In this document: positions 34,619-43,204 of the stretch, piece after piece
Layout of the letters: every line of letters starts with the position of its first letter
Numbering within the stretch: the first letter of the stretch is position 1
DNA from: Clavibacter zhangzhiyongii
Lineage (GTDB): Bacteria; Actinomycetota; Actinomycetes; Actinomycetales; Microbacteriaceae
Assembly (NCBI RefSeq): GCF_014775655.1
Contig: NZ_CP061274.1
Span: 1,240,001 to 1,304,000 of the forward strand
Length of the DNA stretch: 64,000 nucleotides
Direction of reading: 5' to 3'
Position numbers and translations under genes: made by a program
Notes under the pieces: model-generated
Database searches by the model: none
Told to the model about the DNA's origin: nothing
Seen by the model: only the letters and a program-made list of their open reading frames with translations

Positions 34619-35536
34619 ATGGGCTCCGGATCGCACGACCACGGTGCGGCGACGACCGACCGCCGCCGCCTCGTGATCGCCATCGCGATCACCGCCGCGG
34701 TCCTCGTGGTCGAGGTGGTCGGGGCGCTCGTCTCCGGCTCGCTGGCGCTCCTCGCCGACGCCGGGCACATGACGAGCGACCTGCTCGCGCTCGGCATCGC
34801 CCTCGCGGCGACCATCATCGCGGCGCGTCCCGCGACCGACCGGCACACCTTCGGCTTCCAGCGCGGCGAGGTGCTCGGCGCGCTCGTCAACGGGCTGATC
34901 CTCGCGGTGGTCGCCGTCGTCGTCGCGGTGCAGGGCGTCGAGCGGCTGCTCGCGCCGGAGGGCCCGGCGGTGGACCCGGGCGTCATGCTCGTGGCCGCGG
35001 GCATCGGCCTCGTGGCGAACGTCGCCGCGCTCGTCGTGCTCCGCGGGGGAGCGGGCCGCTCCCTCAACATGCGCGGGGCGTACCTCGAGGTGCTGGGCGA
35101 CGCGTTCGGATCGGTCGCCACCATCGTCGCGGGCGTCGTCATCGCGGCCACGGGCTCCGGCCGCGCGGACGCCGTCGCGTCGCTCGTCATCGCCGCGCTC
35201 ATCGTGCCCCGCGCCGTCGTGCTGCTGCGCGACGTGGTGCGGGTCCTGAACGAGTCGACGCCCGTGGGGACCGAGCCGGAGCGGATCCGCGCCCACCTCC
35301 TCGAGACGCCCGGCGTCACCGCCGTCCACGACGTGCACGTGTGGGCCATCACCACGGGATCGCCGGTGTTCACCGCCCACGTCGTGGTGGAGCAGGAGGT
35401 CTTCCGCGAGGGCCGCACGGGGGAGCTGCTCGACCGCCTGTCCGGCTGCCTCGACGACCACTTCGACGTCGAGCACAGCACGTTCCAGCTGGAGCCCGAG
35501 GAGCACGCCGGTCACGAGCACCGGCACCACGTCTGA
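34619..35536 (+). CDS. Cation diffusion facilitator, CzcD/ZitB type
   Basis: 305 residues with six membrane segments and a cytosolic C-terminal domain. Family motifs are SGSLALLADAGHMTSDLLAL (TM2, with the transport-site H/D residues of ADxxHMxxD), GDAFGSV in TM5 and a ferredoxin-like tail containing VHDVHVWAITTG. The ends are His-rich (MGSGSHDHG and EEHAGHEHRHHV), plausible metal-collecting loops. It exports Zn2+ or related divalent cations in exchange for protons. Metal specificity is not proven here. Confidence 0.92.
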   Translation: MGSGSHDHGAATTDRRRLVIAIAITAAVLVVEVVGALVSGSLALLADAGHMTSDLLALGIALAATIIAARPATDRHTFGFQRGEVLGALVNGLILAVVAVVVAVQGVERLLAPEGPAVDPGVMLVAAGIGLVANVAALVVLRGGAGRSLNMRGAYLEVLGDAFGSVATIVAGVVIAATGSGRADAVASLVIAALIVPRAVVLLRDVVRVLNESTPVGTEPERIRAHLLETPGVTAVHDVHVWAITTGSPVFTAHVVVEQEVFREGRTGELLDRLSGCLDDHFDVEHSTFQLEPEEHAGHEHRHHV

Positions 35537-35541
35537 CCCGT

Positions 35542-35564
35542 CCGTCGGCGGATCCGTCCGACGG
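35542..35564 (+). terminator. Hairpin after the CDF gene
   Basis: CCGTCGG at 35542-35548 pairs with CCGACGG at 35558-35564 around a 9-base loop, six bases after the stop codon, between two convergent genes. Confidence 0.45.
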
Positions 35565-35635
35565 CATGCCGACGCGCAGCTCAGCGGGTCCGGGGCAGCG
35601 CCCGTGCGAGCGGGTGGATCGCGGGTCGGCGCGCC

Positions 35636-36364
35636 TCAGCGCCGGGGGTCGTTCGAGGGGTCCTGGTCGAAGGCCTCCGGCGCGAGCGCGAGCTCCTCGC
35701 CGTCGTCCGGGACGCCGGCCGCCTCCTCGTCGCGCGCGTGCTTGCGGGCGCGCAGGAAGTGGATCGCCGCGGGCACGACCGTGATGAACACGGCGCCGAG
35801 CAGGACGTAGTCGATGTAGTGCGTGACGAAGTCGCGGATGGGCGGGAAGCCGTTGAGCAGGTGGCCGAGGAAGGTGAGGCCCGCGCCCCAGATGAGGGCG
35901 CCGACGGCGTTGTAGAAGGAGTACTTGCGGTAGTCCATGTGCCCCACGCCGGCCGCGATGGGCGCGAAGGTGCGGACGATGGGCACGAAGCGCGCCGCGA
36001 TGACCGCCAGCCCGCCGAAGCGCGCGAAGAACGCGTTCGTGCGGACCACGTTCTGGCGGCTGAAGATGCCGGAGTCCTTGCGCTCGAAGACCTTCGGCCC
36101 CGCCTTGTGGCCGATGAGGTAGCCGACCTCCCCGCCCGCGAACGCCGAGAAGGCGATGGCGAGGCAGACCCACCAGATGTCGATGCCGGTGATGCCGGGC
36201 AGCGTGAGGCCGGCGATGACGAGGAGCGTGTCGCCCGGGAAGAGGAAGCCGAAGAGGAGGCCCGTCTCCGCGAAGATGATGAGGCAGATCCCGATGAGGG
36301 CGAATCCCCCGAACGACTCGATGAGGGTCGTCGAGTCGAGGAAGTCGAAGAGCTGGGGATGCAC
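35636..36364 (-). CDS. DedA family membrane protein
   Basis: 242 residues with four to five membrane segments and the DedA hallmarks FAETGLLFGFLFPGDTLLVIAGL, GGEVGYLIGHKAGPK, RFGGLAVIAARFVPIVRTFAPIAAGVGHMDYRKY (F-x-x-R-x(3-4)-P-x-x-R) and NAVGALIW. The family acts as membrane-lipid scramblases/flippases for undecaprenyl phosphate or phospholipids. The GTG at 36364 follows GGAG eight bases upstream. The C-terminus is a 40-residue acidic cytosolic tail. Confidence 0.92.
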   Translation of the reverse strand: MHPQLFDFLDSTTLIESFGGFALIGICLIIFAETGLLFGFLFPGDTLLVIAGLTLPGITGIDIWWVCLAIAFSAFAGGEVGYLIGHKAGPKVFERKDSGIFSRQNVVRTNAFFARFGGLAVIAARFVPIVRTFAPIAAGVGHMDYRKYSFYNAVGALIWGAGLTFLGHLLNGFPPIRDFVTHYIDYVLLGAVFITVVPAAIHFLRARKHARDEEAAGVPDDGEELALAPEAFDQDPSNDPRR

Positions 36365-36421
36365 GTGAGGGCTCCAGTCGTGGTGAGCCGGCACGGTGCT
36401 GGGCGACCGGCGGCAGAGCAC

Positions 36422-36427
36422 AGGATA
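36422..36427 (-). promoter_or_regulatory. Candidate -10 (TATCCT) for the DedA gene
   Basis: Minus-strand TATCCT 57 bases before the GTG at 36364, in the gap after the pyridoxal-phosphate enzyme gene. Confidence 0.35.
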
Positions 36428-36471
36428 TCGGGAGGCGCCGCGAGCGCGCCGAGATCCGGGCACCCCCGGTC

Positions 36472-36490
36472 GAGGGGCGCCGTGCCCCTC
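36472..36490 (-). terminator. Hairpin ending the D-cysteine-desulfhydrase-like gene
   Basis: GAGGGGC (36472-36478) pairs with GCCCCTC (36484-36490) around a 5-base loop, overlapping the stop codon of the minus-strand gene. Confidence 0.5.
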
Positions 36491-37412
36491 AGGCGCCGAG
36501 CTGCGGGTGACCGAACAGCCCGGGGACGCCGCCCGAGTGCCAGAGCACGACGCGGTCCTCGGGGCCGACGGATCCCGCCCGCGCCGCCGCGTGGAGCCCG
36601 GCCGCCGCGCGGGCCGTGTAGGTCGGGTCGAGGAGGATCCCGGTCGTCCGCGCGACGAGCACGAGCGCGTCGCGCGCCTCGTCGGTGAGGTGGGCGTAGC
36701 CGGGTCCGACGCGGTCCTCGTCGATCCGGAGCGCGCCGGCCGAGATGCCGGTCCCGCGCTCGGCGAGGAACCCGGCGACGACGGCCCGCGGATCCGCGAC
36801 CGCCCCGCAGTGCACGCCGAGCACGCGCTCCGGTCCGAGCGCCTCGACGAGCCCCGCCATGGTGCCGCCGGATCCGAGGGCCACGACCACGTGGTCGACC
36901 TCGCCCACCTGCTCCCGCAGCTCGTGGCCCGCGTCGACGAAGCCCCGGACGGAGTGGGCGTCGGATCCGCCGAAGGCCACCAGGTGCACGCGCGTGCCCG
37001 CCGCCTCGAGCTCGGCGACGACCTCGGCGGCGCGCGGCTCCGCGCCCTCGTCGCCGGACCACTCGATGCGCGCGCCGTACAGCGCGTCGAGCAGCACGTT
37101 GCCGCGCTCGGCGACCGCGTGCCCCTCGAGGACGAGCACGACGTCGAGGCCGAGCGTGGCCCCGGCGGCCGCGGTCATCCGGGCGTGGTTGCTCTGCGGG
37201 GCACCGGTCGTGACGATCGTCGTGGCCCCGCGCGCGACGGCCCGCCCGAGCGAGCGCTCGAGCTTGCGGGCCTTGTTGCCGCCGCCGCCCCAGCCGATGA
37301 GGTCGTCCCGCTTCATCAGGAGCCGCTCGGGGTGGAGGCCGAGCGCCTCGGCCAGCCGGGGGACCGGGTGCACGGGCGTCGGCTCGGTCCAGAGGCGGAT
37401 GCGGTCGTCCAC
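36489..37412 (-). CDS. Pyridoxal-phosphate enzyme, D-cysteine desulfhydrase/ACC deaminase family
   Basis: 307 residues, fold-type II PLP enzyme. Elements are [22 protein letters not shown], where the Lys of GNKARK is the PLP lysine, [18 protein letters not shown] (substrate loop), [13 protein letters not shown] (cofactor-phosphate glycine loop), [13 protein letters not shown] and [11 protein letters not shown]. Family members cleave D-cysteine to pyruvate, ammonia and sulfide or deaminate ACC. ACC deaminase activity would matter in a plant-associated bacterium, but the residues distinguishing the two cannot be judged safely here. The GTG at 37412 has GAGGAGCACCC upstream; the longer open frame runs into the tRNA and is rejected. 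Confidence 0.85.
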   Translation of the reverse strand: MDDRIRLWTEPTPVHPVPRLAEALGLHPERLLMKRDDLIGWGGGGNKARKLERSLGRAVARGATTIVTTGAPQSNHARMTAAAGATLGLDVVLVLEGHAVAERGNVLLDALYGARIEWSGDEGAEPRAAEVVAELEAAGTRVHLVAFGGSDAHSVRGFVDAGHELREQVGEVDHVVVALGSGGTMAGLVEALGPERVLGVHCGAVADPRAVVAGFLAERGTGISAGALRIDEDRVGPGYAHLTDEARDALVLVARTTGILLDPTYTARAAAGLHAAARAGSVGPEDRVVLWHSGGVPGLFGHPQLGA

Positions 37413-37480
37413 GGGTGCTCCTCGTCCATGTCGGAGCGTCGCCGTCGGGCGGATCCCGCTCCTCGCGGGCCTCGCCCTCG

Positions 37481-37562
37481 TGCGGGAGAAGGGACTTGAA
37501 CCCTCACGCTCGAAAGCACAGGAACCTAAATCCTGCGTGTCTACCGATTCCACCACTCCCGC
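37481..37562 (-). tRNA. tRNA-Leu (anticodon UAG)
   Basis: 82 nt. Acceptor stem GCGGGAG/CTCCCGC, a D-arm with GGTAGAC, anticodon stem CAGGA/TCCTG with loop TTTAGGT (anticodon TAG, reading CUN leucine codons), a long class-II variable arm and a T-arm with GGTTCAAGTCCC. The discriminator base is A and the CCA is not encoded. It sits between the PLP-enzyme start (68 bases away) and the xylulokinase promoter. Confidence 0.93.
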
Positions 37563-37590
37563 GGGTGCCCGCCCAGCTTAGGACGCCCCC

Positions 37591-37596
37591 TAATAT
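37591..37596 (+). promoter_or_regulatory. -10 hexamer TAATAT, leaderless promoter of xylulokinase
   Basis: A near-consensus TAATAT with seven bases to GTG at 37604. The alternative ATG at 37595 lies inside this hexamer, supporting GTG 37604 as the true start. Confidence 0.6.
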
Positions 37597-37603
37597 GTTG
37601 ATC

Positions 37604-39028
37604 GTGACAACGAAGACACTCGTAGCAGGCATCGACTCCTCCACGCAGAGCTGCAAGGTGGTCGTCCGCGACCTCGACACGGGCGCCCTGGTGCGCTCCG
37701 GCCGCGCGTCCCACCCCGACGGCTCGGAGGTGGATCCCGCGCACTGGTGGGACGCGCTCCTCGCGGCCGTCGCCGACGCAGGGGGCCTCGACGACGTCGC
37801 CGCCATCTCGGTCGGCGGCCAGCAGCACGGCATGGTCTGCCTCGACGAGTCGGGCGCCGTCGTCCGCGACGCGCTCCTCTGGAACGACACGCGATCCGCG
37901 CAGGCCGCCGCCGACCTCCGCGACGAGCTCGGCGCCGACGCCTGGGCGAGCGCGCTGGGCGTCGTCCCCGTCGCGTCCTTCACCGCCACCAAGCTCCGCT
38001 GGCTCCGCGACGCCGAGCCGGAGAACGCGGCCCGCGTCGCCGCCGTCGCCCTCCCGCACGACTGGCTGACCTGGCGCCTCCTCGGCCACGGCGTCGGATC
38101 CCCGGACCTCGCCGCCCTCGCCACCGACCGCTCCGACGCGAGCGGCACGGCGTACTGGTCGAGCGTCACGGGGGAGTACCGCCTCGACCTCCTGGAGCGC
38201 GCGCTCGGCCGCGTCGTCGGCCTGCCGCGCGTGCTCGGCCCCGGCGAGTCCGCCGGCGTCACGGGCGACGGCATCCCCGGCGTCCCGGCCGGCATTCCCG
38301 TCGGCCCGGGCGCGGGCGACAACGCCGCCGCCGCGCTCGGGCTCGGCGCTGTGCCGGGCGACGTCGTGGTCTCCATCGGCACGTCCGGCACGGTCTTCGC
38401 CGTCACCGCGGATCCCATCACCGACGCGTCCGGCACGGTCGCCGGCTTCGCGGACGCCACCGGCAACTTCCTCCCGCTCATCGCGACCCTCAACGCCGCC
38501 CGCGTGCTCGACGGCGGCGCGCGCCTCCTCGGCGTCGACCACGCGCGGCTGTCCGACCTCGCGCTCGAGGCGCCCGCGGGATCCGACGGCCTCGTGCTCC
38601 TGCCGTACTTCGAGGGCGAGCGCACGCCGAACCTGCCCGACGCGACCGCGTCGCTGCACGGGATGACCCTCCGCAACTCGACGCCGGCGACCATGGCCCG
38701 CGCGCACGTCGAGGGCATGCTGTGCGGCCTGGCCGACGGACTCGACGCCATCACGCGCCAGGGCGTGCGGGTGGAGCGCGTGCTCCTCATCGGCGGCGGG
38801 GCGAAGAGCCGCGCCGTGTGCGAGATCGCGCCCACGATCTTCGGCGTCCCCATCCACGTGCCGGACGCGGGCGAGTTCGTGGCTGACGGCGCCGCGAAGC
38901 AGGCCGCGTGGATCCTCACGGGCAGCGTCCCCGAGTGGCCCCTCGCGGGCGACGAGGTCTTCGACGCGCCAGGCGTGCCCGCGGTGCGCGCGGCGTACGC
39001 GGCGGCGAAGGCGGAGCTGGGGTACTGA
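37604..39028 (+). CDS. xylB: Xylulokinase (FGGY family)
   Basis: 474 residues from GTG 37604. FGGY carbohydrate kinase features are [17 protein letters not shown] (phosphate-binding strand), [43 protein letters not shown] and [20 protein letters not shown] (ATP site). The GQQHGMV and GGxxxS elements favour D-xylulose as substrate. No xylose isomerase, regulator or transporter is adjacent, so it may belong to a scattered pentose pathway. An in-frame ATG at 37595 exists but overlaps the promoter. Confidence 0.9.
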   Translation: MTTKTLVAGIDSSTQSCKVVVRDLDTGALVRSGRASHPDGSEVDPAHWWDALLAAVADAGGLDDVAAISVGGQQHGMVCLDESGAVVRDALLWNDTRSAQAAADLRDELGADAWASALGVVPVASFTATKLRWLRDAEPENAARVAAVALPHDWLTWRLLGHGVGSPDLAALATDRSDASGTAYWSSVTGEYRLDLLERALGRVVGLPRVLGPGESAGVTGDGIPGVPAGIPVGPGAGDNAAAALGLGAVPGDVVVSIGTSGTVFAVTADPITDASGTVAGFADATGNFLPLIATLNAARVLDGGARLLGVDHARLSDLALEAPAGSDGLVLLPYFEGERTPNLPDATASLHGMTLRNSTPATMARAHVEGMLCGLADGLDAITRQGVRVERVLLIGGGAKSRAVCEIAPTIFGVPIHVPDAGEFVADGAAKQAAWILTGSVPEWPLAGDEVFDAPGVPAVRAAYAAAKAELGY

Positions 39029-39099
39029 CGACCGCGGGCCGTCTCGCGGGCAGCGGCCTGTGGACGGCTCCGGCGGGATGACCGCCTGATCAGCATCCT

Positions 39100-40335
39100 G
39101 TGCGGGTGCAGACGCGGACCCCCCTCGACATCATCTCCGGACGGGTGCGGGAGCGGCTCCGGGACGACGGGGCGGTGGCGGATCCCGCGGGCACCGCGGC
39201 CGTCGTCCGCGAGGAGGTGCGGCGGTTCGCCGAGCAGGCGCTCGGCTCCGACACCCGGCTCGTCGACGACGAGGCGGCGACCGAGCGCCAGGTGCTCGCG
39301 CGCATCACGGGCTTCGGCGCGCTGCAGCCGCTGCTCGACGACGACTCCGTCGAGGAGATCTGGATCAACGCCCCGACGCGCGTGTTCGTGGCGCGGGCCG
39401 GCGTCCCCGAGCTGACCGCGCTCGTCCTCACGGACGCGGAGGTGCGCGACCTCGTCGAGCGGATGCTGCAGTCCTCCGGCCGCCGCGTCGATCTCTCGAC
39501 GCCCTTCGTCGACGCGTCGCTGCCCGACGGGTCGCGGCTGCACGTGGTGATCCCCGACGTCACGCGTCGGCACTGGGCGGTGAACATCCGGAAGTTCTCC
39601 CGGCGCATCCGCGACCTCGACCACCTCGTGGCGCTCGGCAGCCTGCCGCTGCAGGCGGCGGAGTTCCTGCGGATGAGCGTCCGCGCGGGGCTGTCCATCG
39701 TCGTCAGCGGCGCGACGCACACCGGCAAGACCACCATGGTCGACGCGCTGCTCTCGGCGGCGCGCGCCTCCGACCGCATCGTGACGGTGGAGGAGACGTT
39801 CGAGCTGGATCCGGCCGGCCGCGACGTCGTCGCCATGCAGTGCCGGCAGCCGAGCCTCGAGGGATCCGGCGAGATCACGCTCCGGCGCCTCATCAAGGAG
39901 GCGCTGCGGATGCGACCCGACCGGCTGGTCGTCGGCGAGGTGCGCGAGGCGGAGTGCCTCGACCTCCTCATCGCGCTCAACTCCGGCGTGCCCGGCATGT
40001 GCTCCATCCACGCGAACAGCGCGCGCGAGGCGCTCGTCAAGCTCTGCACGCTGCCGCTCCTCGCGGGGCGCAACATCGACGCGGCCTTCGTCGTGCCCAC
40101 CGTCGCGACCTCGGTGGACCTCGTGGTGCACCTCGAGGTGCTGCCGTCCGGCGCCCGGCGGGTGGCCGAGATCCTCGCGCCCGGGGGTCGGCACTCGGGC
40201 ATGGTCATCGAGGCCAGCTCGGTCTTCGCGCTGGAGGACGGCGTGCTCACCGCGACCGGCGGGCAGCCTGCGCACCTGGCGAAGTACCGGTCCGCCGGGC
40301 TCGATCCGCTGCGGATCCTCGTGGGGGCGCCGTGA
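39100..40335 (+). CDS. tadA: Tad pilus/secretion ATPase (TadA/CpaF family)
   Basis: 411 residues. CpaF-type ATPase: N-terminal helical domain with FGALQPLLDDDSVEEIWINAPTRVFV, then the RecA core with Walker A G204-ATHTGK-T211, an EETFEL Asp-box region, REAECLDLLIALNSGVPGMCSIHANSA (His/Walker B region) and VVPTVATSVDLVVHLE. It powers assembly of Flp/Tad pili at the membrane. GTG at 39100 is the first start; GTG at 39106 also possible. The following tadB gene overlaps its stop by four bases. Confidence 0.92.
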   Translation: MRVQTRTPLDIISGRVRERLRDDGAVADPAGTAAVVREEVRRFAEQALGSDTRLVDDEAATERQVLARITGFGALQPLLDDDSVEEIWINAPTRVFVARAGVPELTALVLTDAEVRDLVERMLQSSGRRVDLSTPFVDASLPDGSRLHVVIPDVTRRHWAVNIRKFSRRIRDLDHLVALGSLPLQAAEFLRMSVRAGLSIVVSGATHTGKTTMVDALLSAARASDRIVTVEETFELDPAGRDVVAMQCRQPSLEGSGEITLRRLIKEALRMRPDRLVVGEVREAECLDLLIALNSGVPGMCSIHANSAREALVKLCTLPLLAGRNIDAAFVVPTVATSVDLVVHLEVLPSGARRVAEILAPGGRHSGMVIEASSVFALEDGVLTATGGQPAHLAKYRSAGLDPLRILVGAP

Positions 40336-41195
40336 GCGTCGCCCTCGGGCTCGCGTTCGGCGCCGGCCTCGTCCTCCTGCTGGCGCCGCGCCTCTGGCCG
40401 TCGGCAGGGGGCGCGTCGGGCCGCGGGCGCGGCATCGCGGACGTCGTGCACGACCGCCTCACCCACGCCGGCCTCGAGCGGATCTCCGTCAGCGCGTTCC
40501 TCGCGGTCTCGGCGCTCGTCGGGCTCGCGGCCGCCGTGCTCGTCGAGGCCCTCCTCCGCGTGGACGGTGCCGCCCTCGCGGCGGGCGTCGTCGGCGTCGC
40601 GCTCCCGTGGGCCGTCGTCGGCGCCCGGTCAGCAGCCCGCCGCCGCGCGCACCGCGAGGTCTGGCCCGACGTCGTCGACCACCTCGTGAGCGCCGTCCGG
40701 GCGGGCATGGGGCTGCCGGACGCGGTCGCGTCGCTCGCGGTCGCGGGTCCCGCCGTCCTGCGCCCGGCGTTCCAGGCGTTCGCCGCCGACCACCGCGCCA
40801 CCGGCAGCTTCGCCGTCGCGGTGGACGAGCTCAAGGCGCGCCTCGCCGACCCGACCGCCGACCGCATCCTCGAGACGCTCCGGATGGCGCGCGAGGTCGG
40901 CGGCACCGAGCTGCCCGACGTGCTGCGGGGCCTCGCTCGGTTCCTCCGCGAGGAGGCGGCGATCCGCAGCGAGGCCGAGGCGCGGCAATCCTGGGTCGTC
41001 AACGCGGCCAAGCTCGGCGTGGCGGCGCCGTGGATCATCCTGGCGCTCCTGTCGACGCGGTCGGAGGCGGCCGCCGCCTACGCCACCCCCGCGGGCACGG
41101 TCGTCATCGTCGTCGGGCTCGTCGTCTCCGCCGTCGCGTACCGCCTCATGCTGGCCCTCGGCCGACTCCCCGAGGACCGGCGGTGGTTCGCGTGA
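40332..41195 (+). CDS. tadB: Tad pilus platform protein TadB
   Basis: 287 residues with the type II secretion F domain of TadB/TadC: TM1 near the N-terminus, a cytosolic helical region HREVWPDVVDHLVSAVRAGMGLPDAVASLA, ILETLRMAREVGGTELPDVLRGLARFLREE, and paired C-terminal membrane helices. It is an inner-membrane anchor for the TadA ATPase. Coupled by GTGA overlaps to tadA and tadC. Confidence 0.9.
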   Translation: MSVALGLAFGAGLVLLLAPRLWPSAGGASGRGRGIADVVHDRLTHAGLERISVSAFLAVSALVGLAAAVLVEALLRVDGAALAAGVVGVALPWAVVGARSAARRRAHREVWPDVVDHLVSAVRAGMGLPDAVASLAVAGPAVLRPAFQAFAADHRATGSFAVAVDELKARLADPTADRILETLRMAREVGGTELPDVLRGLARFLREEAAIRSEAEARQSWVVNAAKLGVAAPWIILALLSTRSEAAAAYATPAGTVVIVVGLVVSAVAYRLMLALGRLPEDRRWFA

Positions 41196-42142
41196 CGGCG
41201 ACGGAGTCGTGGGGCGCCGTCCTGGGGTTCATGGCCGGACTCGGGCTCTGGACCATGCTCGGCGCCGTCCCCAGGTTCCGGCGGGCGCGCCTGCTCGACC
41301 GCGTCGCCCCGCACGTGCTCGACGTGTCCGAGGGCGCCCGGCGGCACCTCGCCGTGACTACAGTGCACCCGCTGCCCGTGCTCGGCACGCTCGGGGCGCC
41401 GGCCGTGATCCCGCTGCGGCAGGGGCTCGCCCGCGTGCTCGGCGGCACGGAGAGGATCGCGCAGCTGCTCGCCCAGTCCGGATCCGGGGATGACGTCGAG
41501 CGGTACCGGTCGCGCCAGCTCGTGGGGCTCGTCCTCGGAACGGCCGCGGGCGCGGTCCTCGCGGTAGTGGCCGGCGGTGCCGCGCTCCTCGGCGGCGGGC
41601 TCCCGCAGACGCAGATCGTGGCGATCCCGGTGGTGGCGGGCATCGCCGGGCTCGTGGCGTGCGATCGGGTGCTCGAGCGGGCGGCGAAGCGGAGGCTGGC
41701 GCGCATCTCGGCCGAGCTGCCCACGGTGCTCGAGTTCCTCGCGCTGAACCTCGCCGCCGGAGAGGGGCTGCTCGATGCGCTCCGCCGCGTCGCGCGCGTC
41801 GGATGCGGGGAGCTCGCGGGGGAGCTGGGGCGCGTCGTCGCCGACGTCGGCACGGGCATCCCCGTCGCCCGCGCCTTCGAGGACCTCGCCCGCCGGCTCG
41901 CCCTCCCCGCCGTCTCGCGCCTCGTCGACCAGCTGGCGGGATCCCTCGAGCGCGGCACCCCGCTGGCGGAGGTGCTCCGGGCCCAGGCGCAGGACGCCCG
42001 CGAGGTCGCCAAGCGCGAGCTGCTCGAGAGCGCCGGCCGCAAGGAGGTCGGGATGCTCGTGCCCCTGGTGTTCCTGATCCTGCCGCTCACCATCGTCTTC
42101 GCCCTGTTCCCCGGGATCCTCGTCCTCCAGCTCGGGCTGTAG
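41192..42142 (+). CDS. tadC: Tad pilus platform protein TadC
   Basis: 316 residues. Type II secretion F domain: AAKRRLARISAELPTVLEFLALNLAAGEGLLDALRRVAR, LVDQLAGSLERGTPLAEVLRAQAQDAREVAKRELLESAGRKEVGMLVPLVFLILPLTIVFALFPG. Pairs with TadB to form the membrane platform. GTG at 41192 overlaps the tadB stop. Confidence 0.9.
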   Translation: MTATESWGAVLGFMAGLGLWTMLGAVPRFRRARLLDRVAPHVLDVSEGARRHLAVTTVHPLPVLGTLGAPAVIPLRQGLARVLGGTERIAQLLAQSGSGDDVERYRSRQLVGLVLGTAAGAVLAVVAGGAALLGGGLPQTQIVAIPVVAGIAGLVACDRVLERAAKRRLARISAELPTVLEFLALNLAAGEGLLDALRRVARVGCGELAGELGRVVADVGTGIPVARAFEDLARRLALPAVSRLVDQLAGSLERGTPLAEVLRAQAQDAREVAKRELLESAGRKEVGMLVPLVFLILPLTIVFALFPGILVLQLGL

Positions 42143-42199
42143 GACCGGGGATCCGCCTCACCGCACCACCACCATCCACCACCGACCGAGAGGCACGAC

Positions 42200-42394
42200 A
42201 TGACCGACGAACGAGGGAGCACCGAGCTGCCGGGGACCCGCGATGCCCGCTGGGACGACGACCGCGGCGACGTCCCCGGCTGGGTGCTCATCACCCTGAT
42301 GACGGCCGGGCTCGTCATCATCCTGTGGGGCGTCGCGGGACCCCTGCTGCAGAACGTGTTCACCCAGGCCATCGACCGGGTCACGTCGTTCTGA
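42200..42394 (+). CDS. Small membrane protein, candidate Flp-type pilin
   Basis: 64 residues. A polar N-terminus (DERGSTELPGTRDARWDDDRG) and one hydrophobic helix (VLITLMTAGLVIILWGVAGPLL) with a short tail. Size, position between tadC and the TadE genes, and the DRG before the helix resemble a class IVb prepilin cut after Gly, but the glutamate expected at position 5 of the mature pilin is Trp (G|DVPGW). It may be the major pilin, a minor pilin or a Tad accessory. It shares one base with the next start (TGATG). Confidence 0.6.
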   Translation: MTDERGSTELPGTRDARWDDDRGDVPGWVLITLMTAGLVIILWGVAGPLLQNVFTQAIDRVTSF

Positions 42395-42771
42395 TGCGCG
42401 ATGACCGCGGCTCGGCGCCGGCCGAGTTCGTCATGGTCGGCGCGCTGCTCGTCGTCCTCGCCCTCTCGGTGCTCCAGCTCGCGCTGGCGCTGCACGTGCG
42501 GACGACCGTGCTCGACGCGGCGGGGGAGGGGGCGCGGACCGCGGCGCTCGCCGGGGCGACGCAGGCCGACGGCGTCGAGCGGACGCGGGAGCTGATCACC
42601 ACGGCGGTGGGGGAGCGGTACGCGCGCGAGGTCACGGCGGGCACGGGCACCGTCCTCGGCCACGCCGTGGTCAGCGTCACGGTCCGCACCACGCTGCCGC
42701 TCCTCGGGCTCCTCGGCGTCGACCGCGGGCTGGAGGTGACGGGGCATGCGGCGGTCGAGCGGCTGGGCTGA
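42394..42771 (+). CDS. TadE-family pseudopilin
   Basis: 125 residues. DDRG|SAPAEFVMVGALLVVLALSVLQLAL carries a class IVb prepilin-peptidase-like site (cut after Gly, Glu at +5) and a single membrane helix; the rest is extracytoplasmic (AGEGARTAALAGA, REVTAG). TadE proteins are minor pilins of the Tad system. One-base overlap with the 64-residue gene and 26-base overlap with the next pilin-like gene. Confidence 0.85.
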   Translation: MRDDRGSAPAEFVMVGALLVVLALSVLQLALALHVRTTVLDAAGEGARTAALAGATQADGVERTRELITTAVGERYAREVTAGTGTVLGHAVVSVTVRTTLPLLGLLGVDRGLEVTGHAAVERLG

Positions 42772-43204
42772 CGACCGCGGATCGGCCGCCCTGGAGTTCA
42801 TCACCGCCGGCGTGCTGCTGCTCGTGCCGCTCGTGTACCTCGTGCTCGCCCTGTCGGCCGTCCAGGGCGCGGCGCTCGCGACCGAGGGGGCCGCGCGGCA
42901 GGCGGCCCGCGTCTACGCGCGCGCGGACGACGACGCGTCCGGGCGCCGCGAGGCCGCGGCCGCGGTCGACGTCGCGCTCGCCGACCAGGGCGTGGCGCCG
43001 GACGGCGTCGCGCTCGCCATCACGTGCGCGCCGGATCCGCTGCGCTGCCACGCCCCGCGCTCCCTCGTGCACGTCTCGGTGCGCGTCGCTGCCCGGCTGC
43101 CGCTCGCCCCGCCCGTCGCGGGGCCCGACGCCCCGGCCGCCGTCGCGGTGAGCGGGAACGCCGACGAGCGCATCTCCGTGTTCACCCGGGGGAGCCGGTC
43201 GTGA
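42746..43204 (+). CDS. TadE-family minor pilin
   Basis: 152 residues. ADDRG|SAALEFITAGVLLLVPLVYLVLAL again shows the G|xxxxE prepilin motif and one membrane helix, then a soluble region with [15 protein letters not shown]. Paired cysteines (ITCAPDPLRCHA) may form a disulfide outside the cell. Overlaps both flanking genes. Confidence 0.83.
   Translation: MRRSSGWADDRGSAALEFITAGVLLLVPLVYLVLALSAVQGAALATEGAARQAARVYARADDDASGRREAAAAVDVALADQGVAPDGVALAITCAPDPLRCHAPRSLVHVSVRVAARLPLAPPVAGPDAPAAVAVSGNADERISVFTRGSRS

Noticed and set aside
37413-37556. N-terminal extension of the D-cysteine-desulfhydrase-like gene through the tRNA-Leu
   Set aside because: The extended frame reads tRNA sequence; a ribosome site precedes the GTG at 37412 and the conserved protein starts there.
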